Below, piece after piece: positions 45,800-53,542 of a stretch of 55,979 nucleotides of DNA; position 1 is the first letter of the stretch, and each line of letters opens with the position of its first letter. The notes under the pieces were generated by a model. That model did no database searches. It was given only the letters and a program-made list of their open reading frames with translations, and was not told the origin of the DNA. Source of the DNA: Micromonospora sp. HK10 (lineage in GTDB: Bacteria > Actinomycetota > Actinomycetes > Mycobacteriales > Micromonosporaceae); the NCBI RefSeq assembly GCF_000982955.1, contig NZ_KQ058892.1, positions 1-55,979 of the forward strand. The letters are read 5' to 3'. Both the position numbers and the translations under genes were made by a program.

Positions 45800-46324
45800 G
45801 TGAGCGACGACCTCGCCGGCCGGCCACCCACCCCGCCCGGCCCGCTGGAGCCCTGGCCGGCGACCGTCCGGTGGCAGCCGATCTCCCGGGACCTGATCTG
45901 GGTGGAGCTGATCCGGCTCGGCATCCTGCTCGCGGTGACGCTGGTGGTGCTCGCGGTGGGCTGGGCGACCACCGGCCACTGGCTGTTCGGCTTGGCCGTC
46001 GGCGTGCTGCTGCTGCTGGCCGGCTGGCGCACCGTCACCATCGTCCGGGCCGTGCACGCCTGGGGCTACGCCGAACGCGAGCAGGACCTGCTGGTCCGGC
46101 ACGGGCTGCTGGTCCGGCGGCTCTCCATCGTCCCGTACGCCCGGATGCAGTTCGTGGACGTCACCGCGGGGCCGTTGGAGCGGGCGTTCGACCTGGCCAC
46201 CGTGCAACTGCACACGGCCGCCGCGGCGAGCGACGCTCGGGTGCCGGGGCTGCGGCCGGCCGAGGCCGCCCGGCTGCGGGACCGGCTCACCGCGCTCGGC
46301 GAGGACCGGGCGGAGGGGCTGTGA
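45800..46324 (+). CDS. bPH2 (YdbS-like) membrane protein
   Basis: A 174-aa protein from GTG 45800. Two helices (~37-75: V-E-L-I-R-L-G-I-L-L-A-V-T-L-V-V-L-A, W-L-F-G-L-A-V-G-V-L-L-L-L-A-G-W) precede one bacterial PH domain: L-V-R-H-G-L-L-V-R-R-L-S-I-V-P-Y-A-R-M-Q-F-V-D-V (in parts), then L-E-R-A-F-D-L-A-T-V-Q-L-H-T-A-A-A. The P-Y-A-R-[MI]-Q pattern marks the bPH2 (YdbS/YdbT) family. The stop overlaps the next gene's original GTG at 46321. YdbS and YdbT act as a pair in other bacteria. Confidence 0.85.
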   Translation: MSDDLAGRPPTPPGPLEPWPATVRWQPISRDLIWVELIRLGILLAVTLVVLAVGWATTGHWLFGLAVGVLLLLAGWRTVTIVRAVHAWGYAEREQDLLVRHGLLVRRLSIVPYARMQFVDVTAGPLERAFDLATVQLHTAAAASDARVPGLRPAEAARLRDRLTALGEDRAEGL

Positions 46325-46661
46325 GCCAGGGCCCGGCCGGGCCGGGACCCGCGACGCCGCCGGCCGACGACGGCCCGGCCCGCACCCCGCCGGCCGTGAA
46401 CGGCCAGCCCTGGCCGGGCCCGGGCACGCGCCGCCGGTCCCGTCGGGACCGGGCCCGGCCGGGCCACCACCGCCCGGACACGGCCCGCCGACGCCACCGC
46501 CCGGCTACCACCCCGCCACGCCACCACCACCCGGGTACGGCCCGCCGGCACCACCGCCCGGATACGGTCCGCCGGCGCCAGCACCCGGATACGGCCCGCC
46601 GGCGCCACCGCCCGGGTACGGTCCGCCGCCACCAGTACCCGGGTACGGCCCGCTTCCCGGC
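46321..46661 (+). other. Frame-shifted Pro-rich N-terminal segment of the second bPH2 gene
   Basis: GTG 46321 overlaps the YdbS-like stop (GTGA), the normal coupled start. It reads S-Q-G-P-A-G-P-G-P-A and N-G-Q-P-W-P-G-P-G, then turns into Arg/His-rich non-protein sequence. The other frame, from ~46425 on, reads clean P-P-P-G-Y-G-P-P-A repeats into the bPH2 protein but has no ATG/GTG/TTG before 46662. One base is missing in the GGGCCCGGG run at 46416-46424. Sequencing error, a real mutation or slippage could explain it. Confidence 0.6.
46524..46652. repeat. 27-bp tandem repeat coding P-P-P-G-Y-G-P-P-A units
   Basis: Four full 27-bp units (46524-46550, 46551-46577, 46578-46604, 46605-46631) and one partial unit (46632-46652). 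Each has CCCGG[AG]TACGG[CT]CCGCCG at its core. In the bPH2 frame each encodes nine residues. Confidence 0.75.
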
Positions 46662-48056
46662 GTGCCGTACGCCGGGGGCGCGGGCCTGCCGCCGTTCCCG
46701 GGGCCGCCGGGCGGTCCGGTGGAGCCGCGGCGCCGGCTGCACCCACTCAGCCCGGTGCTGCACGGGGCCAAGTCCCTGGTCGTGGTGATCGCCGGTCTGT
46801 CCTGGTCCACGCTGTCCCGGGTCGGCTTCGGGTGGTTCGCCGCGCTGGTCGTGATCTTCGTGCTCGGCGCCACCGTGCTCTCCATCGTCAGCTGGTGGAA
46901 CACCGGCTACCACGTGGTGGGCCGGGAGCTGCGGGTGCACGAAGGGCTGCTCTGGCGGCGTACCCGGGCGATCCCGCTGGAGCGGTTGCAGGCCGTGGAG
47001 GTGGTCCGGCCGCTGCTGGCCCAGCTCACCGGGCTGGCCGAGCTGCGGCTGGAGGTGGTCGGCGGGGGCAAGACCGAGGCGCCGCTGGCGTACCTCTCGG
47101 TGGCCGAGGCGACCGCGCTGCGCCAGCGGCTGCTCGCGGTGGCCGGCCGGCCGCCGCAGCCCGTCCCGGCCGACACCCCGCCGGCGCTCGTCCCGGCCGG
47201 CGCCGCGCCGGTGCCCCCGCCCGCCCCGGCCGGGCGCCGGCTGCACACGGTACGCAACGCGGACCTGCTGGTCAGCCAGCTGCTCACCCCGCAGGCGTTC
47301 CTGCTGCCGTTCGGTGTGGCCTTCGTCGTGGCGCAGTTCCTCTCCGAGGGGTCGTGGTCGTTCATCGCGGTGGCCAGCACGCTCACCGCGATGGCCGGCG
47401 TCCTGCTCCAGCCGGTCCGTCGGGTCCTCGACGACTGGGGCTTCCGGCTCGACCGCGAGGACGGCACCCTGCGGGTCCGCAACGGGCTGCTGGAGACCCG
47501 GGTGCAGACCGTGCCGTTGCACCGGGTGCAGACGGTCGGCGTCACCTGGCCGCTGCTCTGGCGGATGAAGGGCTGGCTGCGGCTGCGGCTGGAGGTGGCC
47601 GGCTACTCGGCCGCCGAGCCGGACGACCGGAACCGGCCGGACCGGCTGCTGCCGGTCGGCGACGCGGGTACCGCGGCGCTGGTCGTCGCGGAGGTGCTGC
47701 CCGGCGTGCGGCTGGACGCGCTGCCCTCGACGCCGCCGCCGCGCCGGGCCCGGTGGCTGCGCCCGCTGAGCCGGCGGGCGGTCGGCGCCGGCCTCGACGA
47801 GCAGGTGTTCGTCGCCCGGGCCGGGCTGCTCACCCGCCGGCTGACGCTGGTGCCGTACGCCCGGATCCAGAGCGTGCGGGTGACCCAGGGTCCGGCCCAG
47901 CGGCGGCTACGGCTGGCCACCGTGCACGCGGACACCGCCGGCGGATCGGGCGCCGCCGCACCGGACCGGGACCTCGGCGAGGCGTGGGAGCTGGCGGCCG
48001 AGCTGACAGCGCGGGCGCACGCCGCCCGGCACGACGGCCGGGGCCGGCGGCGCTGA
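46662..48056 (+). CDS. Multi-domain bPH2 (YdbT-like) membrane protein, 5' end frameshifted
   Basis: 464 aa are readable from GTG 46662; the intact gene would start at 46321 (see frameshift). Three bPH2-type modules are visible: L-R-V-H-E-G-L-L-W-R-R-T-R-A-I-P-L-E-R-L-Q-A-V-E-V (~90-115), L-R-V-R-N-G-L-L-E-T-R-V-Q-T-V-P-L-H-R-V-Q-T (~270-290) and L-L-T-R-R-L-T-L-V-P-Y-A-R-I-Q-S-V-R-V (~390-410), reported in pieces. Helices at ~41-80 and ~210-240 separate them, as in YdbT. Partner of the YdbS-like protein; the family is linked to cell-envelope stability, exact role unknown. Confidence 0.8.
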   Translation: MPYAGGAGLPPFPGPPGGPVEPRRRLHPLSPVLHGAKSLVVVIAGLSWSTLSRVGFGWFAALVVIFVLGATVLSIVSWWNTGYHVVGRELRVHEGLLWRRTRAIPLERLQAVEVVRPLLAQLTGLAELRLEVVGGGKTEAPLAYLSVAEATALRQRLLAVAGRPPQPVPADTPPALVPAGAAPVPPPAPAGRRLHTVRNADLLVSQLLTPQAFLLPFGVAFVVAQFLSEGSWSFIAVASTLTAMAGVLLQPVRRVLDDWGFRLDREDGTLRVRNGLLETRVQTVPLHRVQTVGVTWPLLWRMKGWLRLRLEVAGYSAAEPDDRNRPDRLLPVGDAGTAALVVAEVLPGVRLDALPSTPPPRRARWLRPLSRRAVGAGLDEQVFVARAGLLTRRLTLVPYARIQSVRVTQGPAQRRLRLATVHADTAGGSGAAAPDRDLGEAWELAAELTARAHAARHDGRGRRR

Positions 48057-48070
48057 GCCGGGCCGGGCGC

Positions 48071-49336
48071 TCAGCGCTCGGCGGACACCGCGGACGGGTC
48101 GCTGGTGACCGGGCCGTCCGGAACCGCCCCGCCGTCACCGGCCGGGCCCACCCAAGCGCCACCGTTCGGGCCCGCCCCGCCGTCACCGGCCGGGCCCACC
48201 CCTGCGCCACCGTTCGGGCCCGGCCCGCCGTTGCCGGTCGGGCCGGTACCCGTGGCGCTGCCGGCCGGGCCGGTGGGCCGGGCCGGTGCCGCCGGTGCGC
48301 TCCCGGCCGGGACCGGCTCGGTGGCGGGCCCAGCGAGGCCGGCGTCGGCCGGCGCGGTCGCCGCCGGGGGCCGCGCCGCGGCGCGCCGGGACCGGTAACC
48401 GGCCCAGGCCCGCTCGGCCAGGCCCACGACCAGGAAGGTCAGCCCGACGTACACCCAGCCGACCAGCACGTCGATCAGGTAGTGCTCGCCGCTGTAGATC
48501 AGCGTGAAGGTCATCGCCAGCGGGTAGGCGAGCAGCAGCGGCCACCACCGGCGGCGCACCGCGGGCAGGAAGAACAGCACCACGAAGAGCGCGAAGGCGG
48601 TGTGCAGGGACGGCATCGCGGCCACCGGGTTGGACGCCACCTGCCCGGCGTTGAGCAGGTTGCCCGCGCCGTGCATGCCGACTTCCTTCCACCCCCGGGT
48701 GGAGATCCGGGCGACCTCGGTCAGCAGTCCGTTCTGGGCGGCCCACCAGGGCGGGGCGGCCGGGTAGAGGAAGTAGGTGACCAGCCCGGCGGCGCAGAGG
48801 AAGCCCCACCGGCGCATGTACGCCGCCCAGCTCGCCCGGTTGCGCATCCAGAGCACCGCGGCGGCGGCCAGCGTCGCCACGAAGTGCGAGAAGTAGATCC
48901 AGCTGACCAGCACGTCCCACCAGTGCACCTCGGGCCGGTAGAGGTGCTGCTGGAGCCAGACCGTGGGCACCGCGCCGCCGGTGGCCCAGCCGGCCAGGAA
49001 CCGGTCGGCGACGATCAGCTCCATCGCGTGCGGGGTCGCGCCGTTATCGGCGAAGCCGCGGGAGAGGTTGTACGCGGCCAGCAGCAGCACCACCGGGATC
49101 CAGTCCCGGGCGAAGCGCAGGTGGCTGCGCCAGGGCCGGGCGGAGTGCCAGGCGATGGTGCCGGCCCAGATCCAGACGAACGCGTACGCCGGGTCGGTGG
49201 GCAGGCCGATGGCGAGCCAGGCGGCCACGAAGGCGACCCCCCAGATCACCATCGCGATGACGCGGCGACGTCCGCCGTCCGGCGCGGCGGGGACGCTGGT
49301 CGGGGCGGGGGGCTGGGATTCTGTCTGGACGGCCAT
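48071..49336 (-). CDS. PAP2-family membrane phosphatase with a repetitive tail
   Basis: A 421-aa protein. Six helices or so span ~25-320. PAP2 motifs are recognisable in a divergent form: A-M-P-S-L-H-T-A-F-A-L (the S-x-x-H block, ~250) and Y-S-G-E-H-Y-L-I-D-V-L-V-G-W (the second His block, ~291-304). This reading resembles the inositol-phosphorylceramide-synthase-like branch of PAP2 enzymes (DUF5933-type) rather than soluble phosphatases. The last ~100 residues are Gly/Pro/Ala-rich with 16-aa repeats. ATG 49336 follows a TAACCT box by 8 nt. It likely acts on a lipid phosphate or phospholipid. Confidence 0.82.
   Translation of the reverse strand: MAVQTESQPPAPTSVPAAPDGGRRRVIAMVIWGVAFVAAWLAIGLPTDPAYAFVWIWAGTIAWHSARPWRSHLRFARDWIPVVLLLAAYNLSRGFADNGATPHAMELIVADRFLAGWATGGAVPTVWLQQHLYRPEVHWWDVLVSWIYFSHFVATLAAAAVLWMRNRASWAAYMRRWGFLCAAGLVTYFLYPAAPPWWAAQNGLLTEVARISTRGWKEVGMHGAGNLLNAGQVASNPVAAMPSLHTAFALFVVLFFLPAVRRRWWPLLLAYPLAMTFTLIYSGEHYLIDVLVGWVYVGLTFLVVGLAERAWAGYRSRRAAARPPAATAPADAGLAGPATEPVPAGSAPAAPARPTGPAGSATGTGPTGNGGPGPNGGAGVGPAGDGGAGPNGGAWVGPAGDGGAVPDGPVTSDPSAVSAER
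48131..48226. repeat. 48-bp tandem repeat in the PAP2 tail
   Basis: GCCGTCACCGGCCGGGCCCA at 48131 recurs at 48179; the unit is 48 bp, two copies, with few differences. On the minus strand it encodes 16 residues of the G-P-A-G-D-G-G-A-x-P-N-G-G-A type. Confidence 0.65.
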
Positions 49337-49344
49337 CGCGGTCA

Positions 49345-49350
49345 AGGTTA
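49345..49350 (-). promoter_or_regulatory. -10 box of the PAP2 gene
   Basis: On the minus strand TAACCT, 8 nt before ATG 49336. No RBS is visible. Confidence 0.4.
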
Positions 49351-49435
49351 ACGGCGCGGAAGGCATCGACGGACGGCGACCACCGGTGCTCCGGCCGGCG
49401 GCCCCGGAGCCCGGACGTCCCCACCCCGGCTCGTC

Positions 49436-49441
49436 TAGGCT
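49436..49441 (+). promoter_or_regulatory. -10 box of the thioesterase gene, leaderless
   Basis: TAGGCT lies 6 nt before ATG 49448. It faces away from the PAP2 promoter; the 86 bp between the two boxes have no other clear element. Confidence 0.5.
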
Positions 49442-49447
49442 CGGGGC

Positions 49448-49852
49448 ATGCAGGAGCAGCGGGAGCCGCCCTTCGCGCCGGGGCTGACCGCCCGGGTCGA
49501 GCTGACCGTCACCGACGCCGACACCGCGCAGGCGGTGGGCTCGGGCGACGTGCCGGTGCTCGGTACGCCCCGGGTCGTCGCGCTGGCGGAGGCGGCGACG
49601 GTGGCGGCCACCGCGACCCGGATGCCGCCCGGCGCGACCACCGTCGGGACCCGCGTCGAGCTGGCGCACCGCGCCGCCACCCCGGTCGGGCGGACCGTGG
49701 TGGCGCAGGCCCGGCTCGCCGAGGTCGACGGCCGGCGGCTGCTCTTCGAGGTGGCCGTCACCGACGGCGACGAGACCGTCGCCGATGGGCGGGTCGAGCG
49801 GGCGCTGGTCGACCGCCAGCGGTTCGTCGAGCGCGCCGCGCGGGCGTCATGA
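49448..49852 (+). CDS. Hotdog-fold thioesterase, FlK-like
   Basis: A 134-aa single hotdog domain. L-G-T-P-R-V-V-A-L-A-E-A-A-T-V-A-A (~36-52) carries the Glu of the FlK-type active site; T-T-V-G-T-R-V-E-L-A-H-R-A-A-T-P-V-G (~65-82) carries the His. This resembles fluoroacetyl-CoA thioesterase and its relatives, which hydrolyse small acyl-CoAs; whether it discriminates fluoroacetyl-CoA cannot be told. It starts at ATG 49448, 6 nt past a TAGGCT box. Its stop overlaps the MBL gene start (ATGA, 49849-49852). Confidence 0.85.
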   Translation: MQEQREPPFAPGLTARVELTVTDADTAQAVGSGDVPVLGTPRVVALAEAATVAATATRMPPGATTVGTRVELAHRAATPVGRTVVAQARLAEVDGRRLLFEVAVTDGDETVADGRVERALVDRQRFVERAARAS

Positions 49853-50679
49853 CGGCCCGGTTCGTCGAGGTCGCCGACCGGGTGCACGTGCTGCGCGACC
49901 CGCTGCTACAGGTCAACGTGACGCTGGTGGTGGGCGACGGGGCCGCCCTGCTGGTGGACACGCTCTCCACCGCCGGCCAGGCCCGGGAGCTGGCCACGGC
50001 CGCCCGGGCGGTCACCCCGCACCCGTGGACGATCGTCAACACCCACCACCATTTCGACCACTGCTTCGGCAACGCCACCCTGGCCGCCGACCCGCCCCGC
50101 CCGGTGTACGCGCACGAGCAGGCCCTCCTGGTGCTCCGGGACCATCCGGACGCGCTGCGCCGGGCGGCGTACGAGGAGATGCGCGCCGAGCAGCCCGCGC
50201 TCGCCGCCGAGCTGGCCGACACCGAGCTGCTGGCGCCGACCCACGGGGTGGTCACCGGGACCGTGCTCGACGTGGGTGGCCGTCGGGTGGTGCTGCGCCA
50301 CCCCGGGCACGGGCACACCGACGCCGACCTGGTGGTGCACGTGCCGGATGCCGACGTGCTGGTCGCCGGCGATCTGGTGGAGCAGAGCGGGCCGCCGGCC
50401 TTCGAGGAGTCGTACCCGTTGCAGTGGCCGGACGCGGTGGCCGACCTGCTGCGGCTGACCACGCCGGGCACGGTGGTGGTGCCGGGGCACGGCGAGCCCG
50501 TCGACGCCGACTTCGTCCGGGACCAGCACGCCCAGCTGGCCCACCAGGCGTGGCTGATCCGGGCCGGCCACACCGGCAACGCTCCGCCCGAGCGGGTGGC
50601 CGCCGAGTCGCCCTTCGGGGCCCGTCCGGGGCTGATCGCAGCCCGCCGCGGTTACGCCGAACTCGACGGCACCGCCTGA
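49849..50679 (+). CDS. MBL-fold metallo-hydrolase
   Basis: A 276-aa metallo-beta-lactamase-fold protein. Metal site: H66-H-H68-F-D70-H71 in N-T-H-H-H-F-D-H-C-F. H-P-G-H-G-H-T-D (~150) and V-A-G-D-L-V-E (~173) supply the next ligands, and V-P-G-H-G-E-P-V (~210) the last. It is a general hydrolase of the glyoxalase II/quinoprotein-linked type, acting on esters, lactones or thioesters; the substrate is unknown. Translationally coupled to the FlK-like thioesterase, so the two may act in one route. Confidence 0.9.
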   Translation: MTARFVEVADRVHVLRDPLLQVNVTLVVGDGAALLVDTLSTAGQARELATAARAVTPHPWTIVNTHHHFDHCFGNATLAADPPRPVYAHEQALLVLRDHPDALRRAAYEEMRAEQPALAAELADTELLAPTHGVVTGTVLDVGGRRVVLRHPGHGHTDADLVVHVPDADVLVAGDLVEQSGPPAFEESYPLQWPDAVADLLRLTTPGTVVVPGHGEPVDADFVRDQHAQLAHQAWLIRAGHTGNAPPERVAAESPFGARPGLIAARRGYAELDGTA

Positions 50680-50698
50680 CCGGCGGCGAGGGCCGGGC

Positions 50699-51598
50699 TC
50701 AGCCGGCGTCGGCCAGGATCTCGCGGAGCCGGTTGCGGCACTCGGCGACGAACGCCGGGAACGTGTGCCAGTAGTAGGAGACGCCGCTGGCCGCCACCCC
50801 GAGCGCCCAGGCACGGGCGCGGGCCCACGTCACGTCGTCCAGGCCGAGCGCTTCCCGGTAGGCGTGCCGGGCCGCTGGGGGGAGGTCCCAGATCGGGGCG
50901 TGCTCCGCGTCCGGCCAGCCGACAGTCAGGCCGCCGAAGTCGATGACCGCCCGCAGCCGGCCACCGTGCACCAGCAGGTTGGTGGGCTTGAGGTCGCTGT
51001 GCAGCCAGACGTACGGGCCGGTGGGCTCGGGCAGAGTGAGGGCCTCGCGCCACCACCGCTGGAGCGTGCCGACGTCCGTGTTCGCGCCGATCAGGGTCCG
51101 GCAGTCGTCGAGCGCGGCGGTGATCCAGGTGTCACAGGGACGCAGGCTGCCGCCGCGGTAGCCGCTCAGCTCGCCCGCCCGGGTCGCGCCGAGGAGGTCG
51201 GCCGAGTGCAGGTGCCGGACGAACACGGCCAGGTCGGCGCCGAGCGCGGCCCAGTCCGCGACGGTGTCGGGCCGGACCTCGTCGCCGGGTATCCACCGCT
51301 GCACCGACCACGGCAGCGGGAAGGCGGCGCCCGGCGTGCCGGCGTACAACGGTTCCGGCACCTGGTACGGCAGCAGCGGCGCCAGCCGGGGCAGCCACAG
51401 CTGTTCCTTGCGCAGGGCGGCGGTCTTCCCCGCGGTACGCGGCAGCCGGACCAGCAGGTCGCTGCCGAGCCGGTACATGGTGTTGTCGGTCCCGCCGCCG
51501 GCGGGCGTCAGCGGCAGCGCGGCCCACTCGGTGCGCTGTTCGGTCAGCAGCGCGCGGACGACCTCCTCGTCCACCGGTATCTCGTCCTGGTGCAGCAT
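50699..51598 (-). CDS. Aminoglycoside phosphotransferase-family kinase
   Basis: A 299-aa protein kinase-like fold. The Brenner motif is W-L-H-S-D-L-K-P-T-N-L-L-V (catalytic Asp ~197) and the metal-binding Asp lies in A-V-I-D-F-G-G-L (~216). The N-lobe has N-T-M-Y-R-L and R-L-P-R-T-A-G-K. Members phosphorylate many small molecules; antibiotic resistance would be a guess. ATG 51598 lies 6 nt past CATGAT. It lies 8 nt past the MarR stop and may be co-transcribed. Confidence 0.88.
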   Translation of the reverse strand: MLHQDEIPVDEEVVRALLTEQRTEWAALPLTPAGGGTDNTMYRLGSDLLVRLPRTAGKTAALRKEQLWLPRLAPLLPYQVPEPLYAGTPGAAFPLPWSVQRWIPGDEVRPDTVADWAALGADLAVFVRHLHSADLLGATRAGELSGYRGGSLRPCDTWITAALDDCRTLIGANTDVGTLQRWWREALTLPEPTGPYVWLHSDLKPTNLLVHGGRLRAVIDFGGLTVGWPDAEHAPIWDLPPAARHAYREALGLDDVTWARARAWALGVAASGVSYYWHTFPAFVAECRNRLREILADAG

Positions 51599-51605
51599 CC
51601 CGGGA

Positions 51606-52142
51606 TCATGCGGTGCCGGGCGGTGCGACGGCCAGCGGATTTCCCGCCGTCCCGGCGGCCGGCCCGGACCCCTCCGGCCGGGCCGGCCCGGCCAGCGCGT
51701 CGCGCAGCGCGTCGAGGTGCGGAGCGGCGGCCAGAATCGCCGCCCGTACCGGCGGATCCAGTTCGGCCAGGGCCCCGGCGAGCAACGCCGCGCGGTGGAT
51801 TTCGTAGTGGGCCATCCGCTCCCGGGCGGCCTCGGTGATGCGCAGTCGGACCACCCGCCGGTCGGCGGGGTCGCGGTCGCGGGCCAGCAGACCGGCGTCG
51901 GTGAGGTCGCGGACCAGCGTGCTGACCGTGTTCGGGGCGGTGCCCAGGCGCCGGGCCGCCTCCTTGCCGCTGATTCCGGGCGCGCCCCGGACGAGCAGGA
52001 GCACCTCCACCTGCGCCTCGGGCAACGGCTCGCGGTCGGCCCGGGCGACCGTCCTGCGGCGCAGCAGCCGGTGCACCTCGCCCAGCACCGCCCCGAACCG
52101 CGCGATCTCCTCCTGGGTCGCCACCGGAGTCACCTGCTTCAC
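51606..52142 (-). CDS. MarR-family transcriptional regulator
   Basis: A 178-aa winged-helix repressor from GTG 52142. The HTH is I-S-G-K-E-A-A-R-R-L-G-T-A-P-N-T-V-S-T-L-V-R-D-L (in parts), then L-L-A-R-D-R-D-P-A-D-R-R-V-V-R-L-R-I-T, the wing with D-x-R-D-R-R. It is divergent from the exporter gene at 52207, and the 64-bp gap has TAGT-TCTG-ACTA and TCTG-ACTA-CAGA overlapping dyads (52150-52165). It most likely represses the exporter and itself. The frame to 52403 runs through the exporter gene. Confidence 0.9.
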   Translation of the reverse strand: MKQVTPVATQEEIARFGAVLGEVHRLLRRRTVARADREPLPEAQVEVLLLVRGAPGISGKEAARRLGTAPNTVSTLVRDLTDAGLLARDRDPADRRVVRLRITEAARERMAHYEIHRAALLAGALAELDPPVRAAILAAAPHLDALRDALAGPARPEGSGPAAGTAGNPLAVAPPGTA

Positions 52143-52149
52143 ATCGCAA

Positions 52150-52165
52150 TAGTTCTGACTACAGA
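52150..52165. promoter_or_regulatory. Overlapping dyads in the marR / MFS divergence
   Basis: TAGT-TCTG-ACTA (52150-52161) and TCTG-ACTA-CAGA (52154-52165) overlap. The site lies between the two start codons and suits a MarR operator that shuts both promoters. Confidence 0.45.
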
Positions 52166-52170
52166 GATAA

Positions 52171-52203
52171 GGTACCCGGAGCGCACCAGAACCAGGGGGT
52201 ACC
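52171..52203 (+). promoter_or_regulatory. Hairpin over the RBS of the MFS gene
   Basis: GGTACCC (52171-52177) and GGGTACC (52197-52203) can pair around a 19-nt loop. The right arm includes part of the AGGGGG RBS (52194-52199), so the stem could limit translation of the exporter. 7 bp, moderate. Confidence 0.35.
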
Positions 52204-52206
52204 TTC

Positions 52207-53427
52207 GTGAGCCAGACCGTGCGGACCGCCGCGCGCCCGCCCGCCGACCGGTCCCCCCGCGGTGGTGGCGTCACGCTGCTGGTGCTGCTCGGCACCCTCA
52301 CCGCGATCGGCCCGCTCTCGCTGGACATGTACCTGCCGGCGTTCCCGGCGATGACCCGCGACCTCGGCGCCGACCAGGCCGGCATCCAACTCTCCCTGAC
52401 CACCTGCCTGATCGGCCTGGCGCTGGGTCAACTGGTCACCGGCCCGCTCAGCGACCGGTGGGGCCGGCGCCGCCCGGTGCTGATCGGCGTCACCGCGTAC
52501 GCCCTGCTGGCGCTGGCCTGCGCCGCGGCGCCGAACGCCCCGATGCTGGCCGCCGCCCGCTTCGCGCAGGGGCTGGCCGGCGGCATGGGCGTGGTGGTGG
52601 CCCGCGCGGTGGTCCGGGACCTCTACTCCGGCCGCGACGCCGCCAGGTACTTCTCCCGGCTCACCCTGGTCTTCGGCGTGGCGCCGGTGGCGGCGCCGAG
52701 CGTGGGCAGCCTGGTGCTCCGGTTCGGCTCGTGGCGGGCGGTCTTCCTCACCCTGGCCGTCATCGGGGCGGTGCTCGCCGTCGCCGTCGCGCTGCGCCTG
52801 CCGGAGACCCTGCCGGCGCAGCGGCGCAGCACCGGCGGCCTGGCCAGCACCGCCCAAACCATGCGCTCGCTGGCCGTCGACCGGGTCTACCTCGGGTACG
52901 CGCTGACCCAGGGCTTCGCGTTCGCCGGGCTGTTCGCGTACATCTCCGGGTCATCGTTCGTGTTCCAGGACGTCTTCGGCGTCTCGGCGGCGGTGTTCAG
53001 CGTGCTGTTCGGGGTCAACGCGCTGGCCCTGGTGGCCACCGGGCAGCTCAACGCCCGGCTCCTCGACCGGTTCAGCCCGCGTCGGCTGCTGGTCACCACG
53101 CTCGTGGTCGGGCTGGTCACGGCGGTCGGCGTGCTCACCGGCGCGCTCGCCGGCAGCCTCGCCGTGACGGCGGTGGCGCTGTTCGCCTTCGTCGGCTCGC
53201 TGGGCATGGTGATGCCGAACAGCACCGCGCTGGCGCTGGACGCGCACGCCCGGCACGCCGGCACGGCGGCCGCGCTGATGGGCGGCGTCCAGTCGGTGGT
53301 CGGCGCGCTCGCCGCGCCGCTGGTCGGGCTCGGCGGCGAGGGCAGCGCCCTTCCGATGGCCGTCGTCCTGGCCGGCGCCGCCGCCCTCTCCCTCACCGCC
53401 GTCCTCACCCTCACCCGCCCCCGCTGA
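52207..53427 (+). CDS. MFS drug exporter, Bcr/CflA family
   Basis: A 406-aa twelve-helix transporter. Motif D/A-type blocks are L-S-L-D-M-Y-L-P-A-F-P-A-M (the Bcr/CflA helix 1 signature, ~37-49) and G-P-L-S-D-R-W-G-R-R-R-P-V (~80-92), followed by R-x-x-Q-G in R-F-A-Q-G. G-V-x-P-V-A-A-P and G-S-W-R-A-V-F complete the pattern. It exports drugs with protons. GTG 52207 has an AGGGGG RBS. Divergent to marR and probably controlled by it. Confidence 0.9.
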   Translation: MSQTVRTAARPPADRSPRGGGVTLLVLLGTLTAIGPLSLDMYLPAFPAMTRDLGADQAGIQLSLTTCLIGLALGQLVTGPLSDRWGRRRPVLIGVTAYALLALACAAAPNAPMLAAARFAQGLAGGMGVVVARAVVRDLYSGRDAARYFSRLTLVFGVAPVAAPSVGSLVLRFGSWRAVFLTLAVIGAVLAVAVALRLPETLPAQRRSTGGLASTAQTMRSLAVDRVYLGYALTQGFAFAGLFAYISGSSFVFQDVFGVSAAVFSVLFGVNALALVATGQLNARLLDRFSPRRLLVTTLVVGLVTAVGVLTGALAGSLAVTAVALFAFVGSLGMVMPNSTALALDAHARHAGTAAALMGGVQSVVGALAAPLVGLGGEGSALPMAVVLAGAAALSLTAVLTLTRPR

Positions 53428-53542
53428 CCCCGCGCCCCGCACCGGTCATGGAGCTGTGGCGCCCCACCGGCAACCGCTGCTTGTCTGTCAACCACCACCA
53501 CGCCCTGACCGGCGAAGGCGCGGGGCAAAGGCCGGGGGCGGG

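Noticed and set aside
50699..51598. Aminoglycoside resistance gene
   Set aside because: Only the general APH fold is seen; many members act on other substrates and no antibiotic-specific motif is present.
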